Source: Methylomarinum sp. Ch1-1 (GTDB taxonomy: Bacteria > Pseudomonadota > Gammaproteobacteria > Methylococcales > Methylomonadaceae). Taken from it: a DNA stretch of 64,000 bases. This document shows, piece by piece, positions 37,433-47,147 of the stretch. Each line of letters begins with the position of its first letter. Position 1 is the first letter of the stretch. Where the stretch lies: assembly GCF_030717995.2 (NCBI RefSeq), contig NZ_CP157743.1:2382501-2446500 (forward strand), written 5' to 3'. The translations under genes and the position numbers were made by a program. Under the pieces are notes generated by a model. The model made no database searches and was not told where the DNA came from. It saw only the letters and a program-made list of their open reading frames with translations.

Positions 37433-37566
37433 TGCCGATTTAGCGTTTCATTGACTTTTATATTGTAATGCCGACCTGATTTGAGGGCGGCTTTCATCAG
37501 TTTCCGGGCTAGGTTAGTGTAGCGAACAACAACAATAACAACAATTCTGTCAATCCATTACCGATA

Positions 37567-38667
37567 ATGACTACACAAACTGATTTCTCCAATCTGACTT
37601 TTATCCGCGACTTTTTTCATCGTTTTTTGCCTAATTCCCAGGCGATCGTCTTGGCGGTAATCCTGATTGTCGGCTCCTTGCTGATTTACGCCTTATCAGG
37701 CTTGTTAATGCCGGTGTTTGCTTCCGTCGTTCTGGCTTATTTGCTGGAAGGCTTGGTGGCAAAAGCGGAACGGAAAAAACTGCCGCGGTTACCGGCCGTG
37801 TATTTGGTGTTTTCGGGCTTTATGGCGATTCTGGGTTTCATGATTTTTGTGTTGATGCCGATGGTTTCCGGTCAGGCGGTGCAATTGGTGCAGAACATTC
37901 CGGAAATCGTCAAAAGCGCGCAAACGGAGATCATGAATTTGCCGGTCATGTATCCGCAATTTATTTCCGAAAGCAGAATCAGGGAAATCATGTTTACGGT
38001 ACAACGAGAGTTATTGAAATATGGTCAGGACGTGATCTCCAGTTCGGCTTCCTCGGTGCTCGGGATTGCCACGACCATCGTTTATTTGTTCCTGGTGCCG
38101 TTTATGGTGTTTTTCTTCTTAAAAGATAAAAAACTGATATTGGACTGGTTTATACAGTTCTTGCCCAGGGACCGTCATTTGACGGTTCGGGTTTGGAATG
38201 AGGTCGATGTGCAGATCGGTAATTATGTCAGGGGGAAGTTTGTCGAGGTCTTCATCCTCTGGTTTGTTAGTTATATCGCTTATTCGACGCTGGGGCTGAA
38301 TTATGCGATGCTGCTGGCCGTGCTGATGGGGCTTTCGGTGGTGATCCCCTATGTTGGGGCGACCTTGGTGACCTTTCCAGTGCTTGCGGTGGCCTATATC
38401 CAATGGGGGGTGACCAGCGATCAATTCATGTATGTGGTGATTGTCTATTCAGTGATACAGGCGCTGGACGGCGTGGTGTTGGTGCCGTTGCTGTTTTCCG
38501 AAGCGGTTAATTTGCATCCGGTGGCGATCATCGTCGCGATTTTTTTCTTTGGCGGCTTATGGGGATTTTGGGGGGTGTTTTTCGCCATTCCGTTGGCGAC
38601 GCTGGTTAAGGCCGTGCTGACCGCTTGGCCGCGTATCGAGGACAAGCATATGTCCAGCAATTTATAG
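37567..38667 (+). CDS. AI-2E family transporter (PerM/YdiK-type permease)
   Basis: 366 residues with about seven or eight predicted membrane helices and a long extramembrane loop around 110-160. Family features are the N-terminal helix pair (AIVLAVILIVGSLLIYALSG), VPFMVFFFLKDKKLI, YVRGKFVEVFILWFVSY and GLSVVIPYVGATLVTFPVL. Substrates range from AI-2 export to ion exchange across the family, so substrate cannot be assigned. It stands alone between a repeat fragment and a REP array. Confidence 0.9.
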   Translation: MTTQTDFSNLTFIRDFFHRFLPNSQAIVLAVILIVGSLLIYALSGLLMPVFASVVLAYLLEGLVAKAERKKLPRLPAVYLVFSGFMAILGFMIFVLMPMVSGQAVQLVQNIPEIVKSAQTEIMNLPVMYPQFISESRIREIMFTVQRELLKYGQDVISSSASSVLGIATTIVYLFLVPFMVFFFLKDKKLILDWFIQFLPRDRHLTVRVWNEVDVQIGNYVRGKFVEVFILWFVSYIAYSTLGLNYAMLLAVLMGLSVVIPYVGATLVTFPVLAVAYIQWGVTSDQFMYVVIVYSVIQALDGVVLVPLLFSEAVNLHPVAIIVAIFFFGGLWGFWGVFFAIPLATLVKAVLTAWPRIEDKHMSSNL

Positions 38668-38682
38668 CCATCCGGAAAGAAA

Positions 38683-38705
38683 AAGGGGACAGGCTACTTT
38701 ACTTT
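38683..38705 (-). repeat. AGTAGCCTGTCCCC repeat
   Basis: AAAAAGGGGACAGGCTACTT on the plus strand. Its complement (AAAAGTAGCCTGTCCCC) occurs twice in tandem at 54924-54975. No gene association is evident. Confidence 0.6.
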
Positions 38706-38708
38706 AAC

Positions 38709-40036
38709 CTGAGTTCGGATTAAGTAACCCGCCGGTATCAGGTAGATTTTCCAGAAGACGCGCGAATTGAATGCTTTTGGCGGATTCGCTGCGCGTGATT
38801 CATCTTACGGTGCGGGTAGGGTGTGCTGACGATAGGAAGCGCACCGGTTTTTGATGCGCTTCACGTTGTTCAGCACATCCTACGAAAGGCATCGCGACCG
38901 TAGGGTGGATTCGCCGCCAGGCAATCCGCTTGGATATGCACAACGGCCAATTTTCCCCCGGTGCGGGGTTTGGCGGCTTGCTTCGCGAAGCCGCCCTACG
39001 CTGGCTGAAGTTTCCCAGTTTGAGCATTTTTGCTGTGTTTGACCTGAGTTCGGATTAAGAAACCCGCCGGTATCAGGTAGATCTTCCAGAAGACGCGCGA
39101 ATTGAATGCTTTTGGCGGATTCGCTGCGCGTGATCCATCTTACGGATGCGGGTAGGGTGTGCTGACGATAGGAAGCGCACCAGTTTTTGATGCGCTTCAC
39201 GTTGTTCAGCACATCCTACGAAAGGCATCGCGACCGTAGGGTGGATTCGCCGCCAGGCAATCCGCCTGGATATGCACAACGGCCAATTTTCCCCCGGTGC
39301 GGGGTTTGGCGGCTTGCTTCGCGAAGCCGCCCTACATTGGCGGATTCGCTGCGCGTGATTCATCTTACGGTGCGGGTAGGGTGTGCTGACGATAGGAAGC
39401 GCACCGGTTTTTGATGCGCTTCACGTTGTTCAGCACATCCTACGAAAGGCATCGCGACCGTAGGGTGGATTCGCCGCCAGGCAATCCGCTTGGATATGCA
39501 CAACGGCCAATTTTCCCCCGGTGCGGGGTTTGGCGGCTTGCTTCGCGAAGCCGCCCTACGTTGGCGGATCCGCTGCGCGTGATCCATCTTACGGATGCGG
39601 GTAGGGTGTGCTGACGATAGGAAGCGCACCAGTTTTTGATGCGCTTCACGTTGTTCAGCACATCCTACGAAAGGCATCGCGACCGTAGGGTGGATTCGCC
39701 GCCAGGCAATTGCACAACGGCCAATTTTCCCCCGGTGCGGGGTTTGGCGGCTTGCTTTGCGAAGCCGCCCTACGCTGGCGGATCCGCTGCGCTTGATCCA
39801 CCCTACCGGTACGGGGTGTGATGACGAAAGGCAAGACGGTGCTTTGCGTAGGAGCGCCGCCCTTGGCGCGAAAAGAGCCATTCGGCCCGAGGACGGGCCT
39901 CCTACGGGCAGACTTTGGCGGAGCCGCATCGCAAGTAGCCGCATGTCGCTATGCAGGTCAACGAGGTCCTGAACGATTCAACTGTGCCTAAAGTAAATTA
40001 AACGTACGGGGCGGGTTAAATAACCCGCCCCGCCCA
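38709..40036 (-). repeat. GTAG-type REP array with higher-order duplication
   Basis: Four inverted composite units. Units 1 (38778-39000) and 3 (39338-39560) read identical over 223 bp, including the rare CCGCTTGG variant; units 2 and 4 share other variants (GATCCATCTTACGGATGCGG). The leader GAGTTCGGATTAAG...CGCGCGAATTGAATGC occurs at 38709 and again at 39043. A 26-bp family B end (TTTCCCAGTTTGAGCATTTT) is at 39009-39040. The array ends with the GTAGGAGCGCCGCC hairpin and the GGGGCGGGTTAAATAACC palindrome (40010-40033). No gene. Confidence 0.88.
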
Positions 40037-40093
40037 GACAGGGAGTCCCACAATCTATCGTGAGGCGCGCACTGGCGCGCCGCGCCGGTACGT

Positions 40094-41509
40094 TTATAGT
40101 ATTTCCGAGGCGTAGTCGGCTAGGCGCGAACGCTCGCCGCGACGCAGGGTAATATGCGCGCTGTTTTGCCAGCTTTTGAAACGGTCGACGACATAGGTCA
40201 GGCCTGACGTCGTTGCGGTAAGGTAGGGCGTGTCAATTTGCCCCAGATTGCCGATGCAGATCACCTTGCTGCCGGGCCCTGAGCGGGTGATCAGGGTTTT
40301 CATCTGCTTGGGAGTTAGGTTTTGCGCCTCATCGATGATCAGGTAACGATTCAAAAATGTCCGGCCGCGCATAAAATTCAGTGAACGGATTTTAACCCGG
40401 TTCATCAGGATATTATGACTGGCGCCTTGTTCCCATTCGTTGTTGCCGGAACGGCTGCCCAGCAGCTCCAAATTATCCATTAATGCGCCCATCCAGGGCG
40501 CCATTTTTTCTTCCTCGCTGCCTGGCAAAAAGCCGATGTCTTCACCCACCGGCACGGTTTGCCGGGTCATGACGATTTCCTGATAGAGTTTATGTTCCAT
40601 GGTCATGGTTAGGCCGGCGGCCAGCGCCAGCAATGTCTTACCGGTGCCAGCGGTTCCCAATAGGGTGACGAAATCAATATCGGGGTCGAGTAGCACATTG
40701 AGGGCGAAATTCTGTTCGCGATTCTTGGCGCTGATTCCCCAGATATTGTTATGTTTGCTGCGATAGTCGCGAAGCAACTCCAACGTCGCTGTTTCGCCAT
40801 CGCAGGTCCTGACGATGGCTTCAAAGTTGGATTCATTTTCCATGTACAAGTACTGGTTCGGATACCAGTCGGCCACCAGGGGGCCATTGAGCTTATAGAA
40901 GGTGCGGCCATTGTTTAGCCAGGATTCCATTTTCGAGCCGTGTACTTCCCAGAAGTCATCGCTCAAGCCCTGGGCGCCGCTATAGAGCAGATCGATATCC
41001 TCCAGCGTTTGATCACTGTGATAGTCTTCGGCGTTCAGTTCCAGCGCTGCGGCTTTGATGCGCATATTGATGTCTTTTGACACCAAGATAATATTGGTGC
41101 TGGGATGTTCTTTAGTCAACGCCAGCACGACCGATAAAATCGAATTGTCGGCGATATGGCCCGGCATGCTCGCAGGCAGTGAGTCATTTAGCTGGCGGGT
41201 CTGGAAGTAGAGGCGGCCGTCAAACGACGATTCGGTATTCGGGCCATGTTCGATACGGGACAAAGGCAAGCCATCGGTTATCGATTGGCGATCGGCGCCA
41301 TGGATCAGTTCATCGAGAAAGCGGCTGACCTGACGCACGTTTCTGGAGACATCGGAGAGGCCGCGCTTGGTGCGATCCAGCTCTTCCAGAACAACCATCG
41401 GAATGAAAATATTATGTTCCTGGAAATGAAAAATTGAAGTGGGATCATGCATCAACACATTGGTATCAAGAACAAACAGTTTTTTATTGTCCGATGACTC
41501 TAAATTCAT
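40094..41509 (-). CDS. PhoH family PIN-ATPase fusion (YlaK type)
   Basis: 471 residues. An N-terminal PIN nuclease domain (about 10-145) starts FVLDTNVLMHDP and has the expected acidic residues (DTN, EELDRTKRG, DNSILS). The C-terminal PhoH ATPase (about 240-471) has Walker A LLGTAGTGKTLLALAAG and YLIIDEAQNLTPKQM (Walker B). PIN-PhoH proteins unwind and cleave RNA. It is the third gene of a minus-strand run gcvR-like, bcp, phoH, with 19 bp between bcp and phoH. Confidence 0.93.
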   Translation of the reverse strand: MNLESSDNKKLFVLDTNVLMHDPTSIFHFQEHNIFIPMVVLEELDRTKRGLSDVSRNVRQVSRFLDELIHGADRQSITDGLPLSRIEHGPNTESSFDGRLYFQTRQLNDSLPASMPGHIADNSILSVVLALTKEHPSTNIILVSKDINMRIKAAALELNAEDYHSDQTLEDIDLLYSGAQGLSDDFWEVHGSKMESWLNNGRTFYKLNGPLVADWYPNQYLYMENESNFEAIVRTCDGETATLELLRDYRSKHNNIWGISAKNREQNFALNVLLDPDIDFVTLLGTAGTGKTLLALAAGLTMTMEHKLYQEIVMTRQTVPVGEDIGFLPGSEEEKMAPWMGALMDNLELLGSRSGNNEWEQGASHNILMNRVKIRSLNFMRGRTFLNRYLIIDEAQNLTPKQMKTLITRSGPGSKVICIGNLGQIDTPYLTATTSGLTYVVDRFKSWQNSAHITLRRGERSRLADYASEIL

Positions 41510-41528
41510 ATGTCGATTTCCCTCTCTG

Positions 41529-41999
41529 TCAGGACAGTTCGTTGAGTTTTTGCAAAATTTCTTCGATATGCGTCTTTACTTTTACTTTGCGCCATTCATG
41601 AACCAGTACGCCTTGTTCGTCGATCAGAAAGGTGCTGCGTTCTATGCCTCTGACTTGCTTGCCATACATGTTTTTCATCTTGATGACATCGAATAATTGG
41701 CACAGTTGTTCTTCCTTGTCCGAGAGCAAATCGAAAGGAAATTCTTGTTTGCATTTGAAGCCTTCGTGAACCTTGACGCTGTCTCTGGAGACGCCTAGGA
41801 TGACGGTATTCAAGTCATTGAATTTTTCGATGTTATCGCGAAAATCACGGCCTTCCTGGGTGCAGCCCGGGGTGTTGTCCTTGGGATAAAAATATAGGAC
41901 CACTTTTTTGCCACGATAGTCGGAAAGTTTGAAGGTTTTATCGCCGGTCGCGGGGGCTTCAAAATCGGGTACGGTTTCGTTAATGTTGATCATCGTCAT
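41529..41999 (-). CDS. bcp: Thioredoxin-dependent peroxiredoxin (BCP/PrxQ family)
   Basis: 156 residues. The peroxidatic C46 is in FYPKDNTPGCTQEGRDFRDN. The resolving cysteine found five residues later in E. coli BCP is arginine here, so it works as a one-Cys enzyme or uses a different cysteine (KCKQEF and EEQLCQLF are candidates). It reduces hydroperoxides with thioredoxin. The gcvR-bcp order, here 6 bp apart, is the same as in E. coli. Confidence 0.94.
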   Translation of the reverse strand: MTMININETVPDFEAPATGDKTFKLSDYRGKKVVLYFYPKDNTPGCTQEGRDFRDNIEKFNDLNTVILGVSRDSVKVHEGFKCKQEFPFDLLSDKEEQLCQLFDVIKMKNMYGKQVRGIERSTFLIDEQGVLVHEWRKVKVKTHIEEILQKLNELS

Positions 42000-42005
42000 G
42001 GTTTG

Positions 42006-42530
42006 TTAGCGTTTAATGGGTTCCAAAATAGCGTCCAGATTGAGATTGTCGCAAAAATCGAGGAATTCTTCTCGTAACGAGAGTAAACGGATCTCCGGGG
42101 GAATGGTGAGGATGAAGCGAGTTGAAAAAATTGGGCTTTGGCAATAGGGAGCCAGGTAGCGGCTGGCGGAAATTTCTTCGATACCGATGTCGCGGTTCAT
42201 TAAAAATGCAGTGATATCCTGGATCACGTCATTGCGGTATAAGGACAAGGTTTCTAGGGAATAGGGAATGCCATCGCTAGCGGATTTAGTGGTCTCCGGT
42301 CTCATCGATTGGAATTGAATGCCGAGGCGGTCCTGTAAACCGTCTAAAATATTTTCCAGTTTGGCAATATGATTCCAATTGCCTTCAATGAGCAGATAAG
42401 CGGCAGAGGTGGTGGCCAATTGAGAGGTTCTTAGTTCTACGACATTACATTTACAATTGCTGATTGCCGATAAAACTTCGGCCAAATAAAGGGTCGTTTT
42501 TGTGCCTAACGCGGTAATTGCCAGTTGCAT
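42006..42530 (-). CDS. gcvR: GcvR-like ACT-domain regulator
   Basis: 174 residues, two tandem ACT domains (about 3-75 and 90-170), no DNA-binding domain. It starts MQLAITALGTKTTLYLAEVL and has RTSQLATTSAAYLLIEG. GcvR in E. coli binds GcvA and represses the glycine cleavage operon. Position directly before bcp supports the assignment. GcvA is not seen in the window, so the target is inferred. Confidence 0.8.
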   Translation of the reverse strand: MQLAITALGTKTTLYLAEVLSAISNCKCNVVELRTSQLATTSAAYLLIEGNWNHIAKLENILDGLQDRLGIQFQSMRPETTKSASDGIPYSLETLSLYRNDVIQDITAFLMNRDIGIEEISASRYLAPYCQSPIFSTRFILTIPPEIRLLSLREEFLDFCDNLNLDAILEPIKR

Positions 42531-42809
42531 AAAAGATAACCTGTTTTTCGTTTTCAGTTTAGCATCAAAATTGCATTAAAAGATAACAATTATTATGGGA
42601 GGTGAGATTAAACCGACACTTCGTTCGATTTACCAGAAATTTCATTCTCTTGCCCGCCATGAGGGGGGCGACGCTTAATAATGATAAATCGACACCTCCA
42701 ATGCTTGCGTTAGTACGCTACAACTTTCTAGGATGCGGACTATACTGAGCGCTTAATTGAGTATAATGTTTGTCGATACCGGCAAACTTAAACGGCGACG
42801 CCGCAGAGA

Positions 42810-44279
42810 ATGAAAATGGCTGACTCTTCCGAAAATAACAAAACTGAAACAAACAAGCTAGTCGATGACTTCGATTCAATGTTGGATGAATCTGAAAAAT
42901 CGACGGATCGCTCCGATGAATTGATCGATGATGAAGACGCAATCGATCGTCTGTTAATGGATAATGCCTTTGATAGCCCGATCGATGAAGAAGAGGACGA
43001 ATTTGCCGAAATCGATGAGCTGATCGGTGACGGCGCCAACGAGAGCCCACCCTCTCAGTTCGATGACGGGGAAGAGGAAGTGGATGAGTTTGCCGATGAT
43101 GAGCCGTTTGTGGAACTGGATGGCGGAAAGGAACAAACGCCGGAAGATGCTGGCATCGATGAATTCGCCGAGCAGCAATTCGATGATGAACTAGCAGCGC
43201 AGGTAGAGGACGCGGATGAATTTGCTCAACAGGATGAGCCGTCCGATCAGACGGAAAATACCGAGGTTGAGCAGGACTTCATGCTGTCCGATTTTGATAT
43301 TTCGGCGGATGAGGCGGAGGTTGAAGAGGACTGGGCGGATCAGGAAGAGCAGGGCGGCGTTGATGCCGCCGACTCTGAGACAAAACAAGCGCCGCTTAAC
43401 GAAAAAGCCGAGAGCGACGCCGCCATCGCCGCCATCCATACGCAACTGGCTGCGTTACAAAGCGCTCAGGAAATGTTCAGGCAACAATTGGCAGCGATCG
43501 AGCATAAAGAGGGCAAGGCGGTTGCCCTGACTGAAGAAATGGACGAGCTCAGTGGTGGACAGAAAAAAATGTCGCGCAAGGTTGCGGCGTTGGAGCAGCA
43601 AAAGCCGGTATTTGCCTATGCCGCATTAGCCGTCGCCATCCTTGCGTTGCTGCTGGGGGGGGGCTTGGGTATCGTCGGCTTCTCCGCCAATTCCAGGACC
43701 GCCGATTTGTCACAGGCCTTGATCAGCCTGGAAGAACAAGTCGATGCCTGGATTGCGAGGGATAATAACAGCGATCAGTTGAATTCGGTGAGTGTTCGTT
43801 TGGATCGTATGGATAGCGAGGTCGCCCGTTATTCTGCGCAAATAACCGAGCTGAACAAGCAGATGCAGGCGTTGCAAGGCAGTTCTGGCGGTGAATCTCT
43901 AGACAATCAATTAACTCAGTTGGCCGAACGCAATATGCAAACTGGGGCGGTGCTTGAGGCGCTGCAACAAAAAGTCGACGAGCTGGAAAGCAAAAACATC
44001 GCGGCGGTGAAAAAAACGCCTAAAAAAGCCCCAGTCGTCAAACAAAACTGGGTCGTTAACCTGGTTTCGTTCAAACAGCAGTGGTATGCCAAACGCAAGG
44101 CGGCGGAATTCGAAAAACAAGGCGTTCCGGTTGAAGTGATGAACGTTGAGGTTAAAGGAGAAGACTGGTTTCGCTTGCGGGTGACAGGTTTTCAGAGCAA
44201 ATATAAGGCCGCCGCTTATGCCGCGAAGGTTAAAAAAACGCTGAATTTAAGTTCCGTTTGGGTCACTAAAGACGGTTAA
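42810..44279 (+). CDS. SPOR domain membrane protein with acidic N-terminus
   Basis: 489 residues. The first 190 are very acidic and low complexity (Glu/Asp-rich, DEFAE-type repeats). A coiled coil lies around 205-260, one membrane helix at about 267-292 (VFAYAALAVAILALLLGGGL), a second periplasmic coiled coil at 300-395, then a SPOR domain at about 405-487 (WVVNLVSFKQQWYAKRKAAE). SPOR domains bind denuded peptidoglycan glycans at division septa. The topology is cytoplasm-in N-terminus and periplasmic SPOR. An alternative ATG lies at 42816. No operon partner. Confidence 0.87.
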   Translation: MKMADSSENNKTETNKLVDDFDSMLDESEKSTDRSDELIDDEDAIDRLLMDNAFDSPIDEEEDEFAEIDELIGDGANESPPSQFDDGEEEVDEFADDEPFVELDGGKEQTPEDAGIDEFAEQQFDDELAAQVEDADEFAQQDEPSDQTENTEVEQDFMLSDFDISADEAEVEEDWADQEEQGGVDAADSETKQAPLNEKAESDAAIAAIHTQLAALQSAQEMFRQQLAAIEHKEGKAVALTEEMDELSGGQKKMSRKVAALEQQKPVFAYAALAVAILALLLGGGLGIVGFSANSRTADLSQALISLEEQVDAWIARDNNSDQLNSVSVRLDRMDSEVARYSAQITELNKQMQALQGSSGGESLDNQLTQLAERNMQTGAVLEALQQKVDELESKNIAAVKKTPKKAPVVKQNWVVNLVSFKQQWYAKRKAAEFEKQGVPVEVMNVEVKGEDWFRLRVTGFQSKYKAAAYAAKVKKTLNLSSVWVTKDG

Positions 44280-45200
44280 CCCGGATATTTCATGAAGCCG
44301 GCCGTTGTCTTTGAATGACTGTCGGTTAACAACCCATGCATGAGGATTAATAGGACGCCCATTATCCGGCCGGATGGCCGATTTTGGTTCTGTCCGCCAA
44401 GGAAATGTAGAAAATGCAGGAGCAATTATCCCGAACCGAGGTTATGTTTAGGAAGTGTCTCGAGGAGCGCCGTTCACCCAGCAGCTAAATTATCCTGGAA
44501 TGTAAGATGTAGCCCAAAAGCCATGAAATTTAGCTCAGGGCTGCCTCATTGCGTACACGGCCAATTTTTCCCCGGAGGCGGTTTTTGGCGGCTTGCTTCG
44601 CGAAGCCGCCCTACGGTGCGGGTGTGCTGACGATAGGAAGCGCACCGGTTTTTGATGCGCTTCACGCTGTTCAGCACATTCGAAGGCAAGACGGTGCTTT
44701 GCGTAGGAGCGCCGCCCTCGGCGCGAAAAGCAAGTAGCCCACATGTCGCTTGCGAAATACAGATTAACGAGGTCCTGAACGATTCAACCGTCACTAGAGT
44801 AAGTTAAACGTTTGGGGCGGGTTAAATAATCCGCCCCGCCCAAGGAAGCGTCTGTCGAGGAGCACCGTTCACCCAGCAGTTAAATTATCCTGGAATGTAA
44901 GATGTAGCCCAAAAGCCATGGAATTTAGCTGCTGGGGGCTTGACGGCAGCATCCTTCTGTCGACATCCTCGCCAAACACACCCTAAGCCCTCTTTGTGAT
45001 CCAAACTGGAATTTGCAAAGTCTCTCAAATCAAAGCCTGCTCATGGCAGTGGCGATGTTTGTCCAAGCTGCTTCGTCCGCCTTCCCAAGGGGAGGGCGTC
45101 AAATTTTCAGGTCTCGGCGGTTATTAAAATAGAGATCTTCGTCACAAACACAAACTGGTAAAAATTTAATTTCTGTCTATCCTTGTGGTAATACCGCTAG
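44280..45200. repeat. Gene-free mosaic of degenerate repeats
   Basis: 44462-44545 and 44852-44940: two diverged copies of the family B/C inner palindrome (GTTCACCCAGCAGCTAAATT onward to TTTAGCT). 44555-44842: a reduced REP array ending in the GTAGGAGCGCCGCC half-hairpin, the GAGGTCCTGAACGATTCAAC spacer and the GGGGCGGGTTAAATAATC palindrome. 44940-45015: a family B right half (GACATCCTCGCCAAACACAC). The last 180 bp before the next gene look unique and may hold its promoter. Confidence 0.7.
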
Positions 45201-45210
45201 AGACTTGGCA

Positions 45211-45912
45211 ATGCCTACTTATCATTCCATATTAATTCATCACCATACGAAAGCTGATCGGCCGACCCAATATGAGTTCCTGCGCACCAATCGCGTCATT
45301 TATCATCCCTGCGAGCTGAGTGAAGATAAGGAGATAGAAAACCTGGTTTATCGGGTCGTGCAAAAACCCAAGAATCTATTGCTACACATGCAAAGAATTT
45401 TTGCTTGTTATCGACAACGAAGATCGGAACAGCTCTATGCGGCTTTGGCCGACTTGCTTACCCTGTTGTCGGGTGGCGGGAAGAATCTGGCATATAGAGT
45501 GATCAAAGGAACGGCGAGGGGGATGGATCGCGAACAATTGGCGAACTTGCAGCGCTATTTTCAAGGCGGTCATCGCTTGCCCGGCAATGGATTTAGCATC
45601 CTGACAGAGGGACAGGTGGGCGACCCGCAGATCATTGAAAAAACCGCCGCCGTAACGATAGAGCATGATTATTTGGCATTGGCTCATGACTACATTGAAT
45701 ACAGTCAACTCGATGAAGCGATGGATGTGCTCGAACAAGGAGTCAACGAGGCGCCTTTTAGGGAAGATTTACAGGAGCAATTACTGGAGTTGTATCGACT
45801 CACCGATAATCAGGCTCGTTTCAAGTCGATGTATGCATCGGTATCGCAAAGTAGACATGATATGATCCCCGCTTGGAATTCATTGGAACACTATTTTAAC
45901 GGGCGGAAATAA
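45211..45912 (+). CDS. Hypothetical protein, TPR-like C-terminus, first gene of the GTPase cassette
   Basis: 233 residues from the ATG at 45211 (MPTYHSILIHHHTKADRPTQ). I do not recognise a named family. The N-terminal part is basic and rich in His, Tyr and Arg. The last 85 residues (YLALAHDYIEYSQLDEAMDV then LEQGVNEAPFREDLQEQLLE) look like two TPR helices, similar in style to the FimV C-terminal TPR that binds polar proteins. No signal peptide or membrane helix. Its stop overlaps the next start by one base (TAATG), so it is coupled to the pseudo-receiver gene. Confidence 0.75.
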   Translation: MPTYHSILIHHHTKADRPTQYEFLRTNRVIYHPCELSEDKEIENLVYRVVQKPKNLLLHMQRIFACYRQRRSEQLYAALADLLTLLSGGGKNLAYRVIKGTARGMDREQLANLQRYFQGGHRLPGNGFSILTEGQVGDPQIIEKTAAVTIEHDYLALAHDYIEYSQLDEAMDVLEQGVNEAPFREDLQEQLLELYRLTDNQARFKSMYASVSQSRHDMIPAWNSLEHYFNGRK

Positions 45913-47141
45913 TGAAAGCTAAGGATAAGAAGCCGTTGCAAGTGGCGCTTTATGGCATGGATGGCCGCAGTTACAAAACCATGGTGATGTATCTGCAGGG
46001 ACCCTGTAACGGGGCTGCCGTTGTCGTCGAAGACATCGACGCGGAGATCGATATTATCGATGCCGATTATCCCACCGCAAGAGAAATCTTAGAACAACGC
46101 AAGCAATCTAGCCCAGATCGGCCGATTATCGCGATGTCATTGGAGAACCTGCAGCTGGAAAACAGCATTTTTCTGAAAAAGCCAATCAAGCGGGAGAGTC
46201 TGCTGACCGCGTTAGAGCAAGCTAAGACACTGGCTCGAAAGCAAAGCGAAAAAACCTTATTTGTTAAGCCGTCGATGAATGGGATGCAATCCGACAACAA
46301 GGATCGCAGTGGCGCTGTGGCGCAAGCAACGGTTGAGAGCTCGCGACAATCCTCTAAGAAAACGATTAACGAAGAAGAGCGGAAGAAAACCGCCAAGCAT
46401 CAAACGGCCAAACAATATAATGAAGGCGGCTTTTCCACCTTCATCGGCGTTCTTCCGGACATCGATTTCAACAATCAAGAGCAGGTGCGCAAGGCTGTTT
46501 ATAATCCGCTTAATTTTTATCAAGGCTATGTCAAGTCCGCTTTCAAAGTCGCTAAGGCCAAAGCCAGGGTCGTGCAGTTAAATTCCGGTTGGAAACCGCT
46601 ACTGATTTTTCCACAAAGTCATGAAGTATGGTTGGATGCCGATGATATGCAGTTAAGAGCCTTCGCCGGCATCACCATCAACAATAGCTCAGGCTCGGGG
46701 ATGTCATTGTCGCCTATCAATTTAAAAGAGGCCCAAAACGGAGGGGCGTTGGATAAATTTCTCAGCATGGATGCGTTCATCTGGAAATTAACGCTATGGA
46801 CTTCTAAGGGGCGTTATCCCTCCAATCTCGATATCGATAAGCCGGTTTTTTTGAAGAGATGGCCTAATATGACCCGTCTGGTCAATACGCCGCATGCGTT
46901 GCGTATCGCCGCTCTGTTGATCAGGGAACCGAGACCGCTGATGAATATTGCCGAAGTGCTTAATATTAAGCCGCAGTATGTGTTTGTCTTTGTCAGCGCA
47001 TGTCATGCGCTTGATCTGTTGGGGCAGGCAGAACGCAAGGCCGATCAAATGGTGGCGCCCGAAAACATCAAAGCGACGCAATCCAGCGGTTTGTTCAACA
47101 AGATATTAAGTAAATTAAGAGCCGCGAAATCAGCCGAATAA
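45912..47141 (+). CDS. Hypothetical protein with pseudo-receiver N-terminal domain
   Basis: 409 residues. Residues 5-110 look like a receiver fold (VALYGMDGRSYKTMVMYLQG, IDIIDADYPTAREIL, RPIIAMS, LKKPIKRESLLTAL) but the N-terminal acidic pair is missing, so phosphorylation is unlikely. A charged linker (130-175) leads to a conserved-looking C-terminal region (180-385) with no family I can name; it ends in a helical part (MNIAEVLNIKPQYVFVFVSA) like a winged-helix or PatA-type domain. Coupled to the genes on both sides, with 6 bp to the GTPase. Confidence 0.72.
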   Translation: MKAKDKKPLQVALYGMDGRSYKTMVMYLQGPCNGAAVVVEDIDAEIDIIDADYPTAREILEQRKQSSPDRPIIAMSLENLQLENSIFLKKPIKRESLLTALEQAKTLARKQSEKTLFVKPSMNGMQSDNKDRSGAVAQATVESSRQSSKKTINEEERKKTAKHQTAKQYNEGGFSTFIGVLPDIDFNNQEQVRKAVYNPLNFYQGYVKSAFKVAKAKARVVQLNSGWKPLLIFPQSHEVWLDADDMQLRAFAGITINNSSGSGMSLSPINLKEAQNGGALDKFLSMDAFIWKLTLWTSKGRYPSNLDIDKPVFLKRWPNMTRLVNTPHALRIAALLIREPRPLMNIAEVLNIKPQYVFVFVSACHALDLLGQAERKADQMVAPENIKATQSSGLFNKILSKLRAAKSAE

Positions 47142-47147
47142 AACTAT

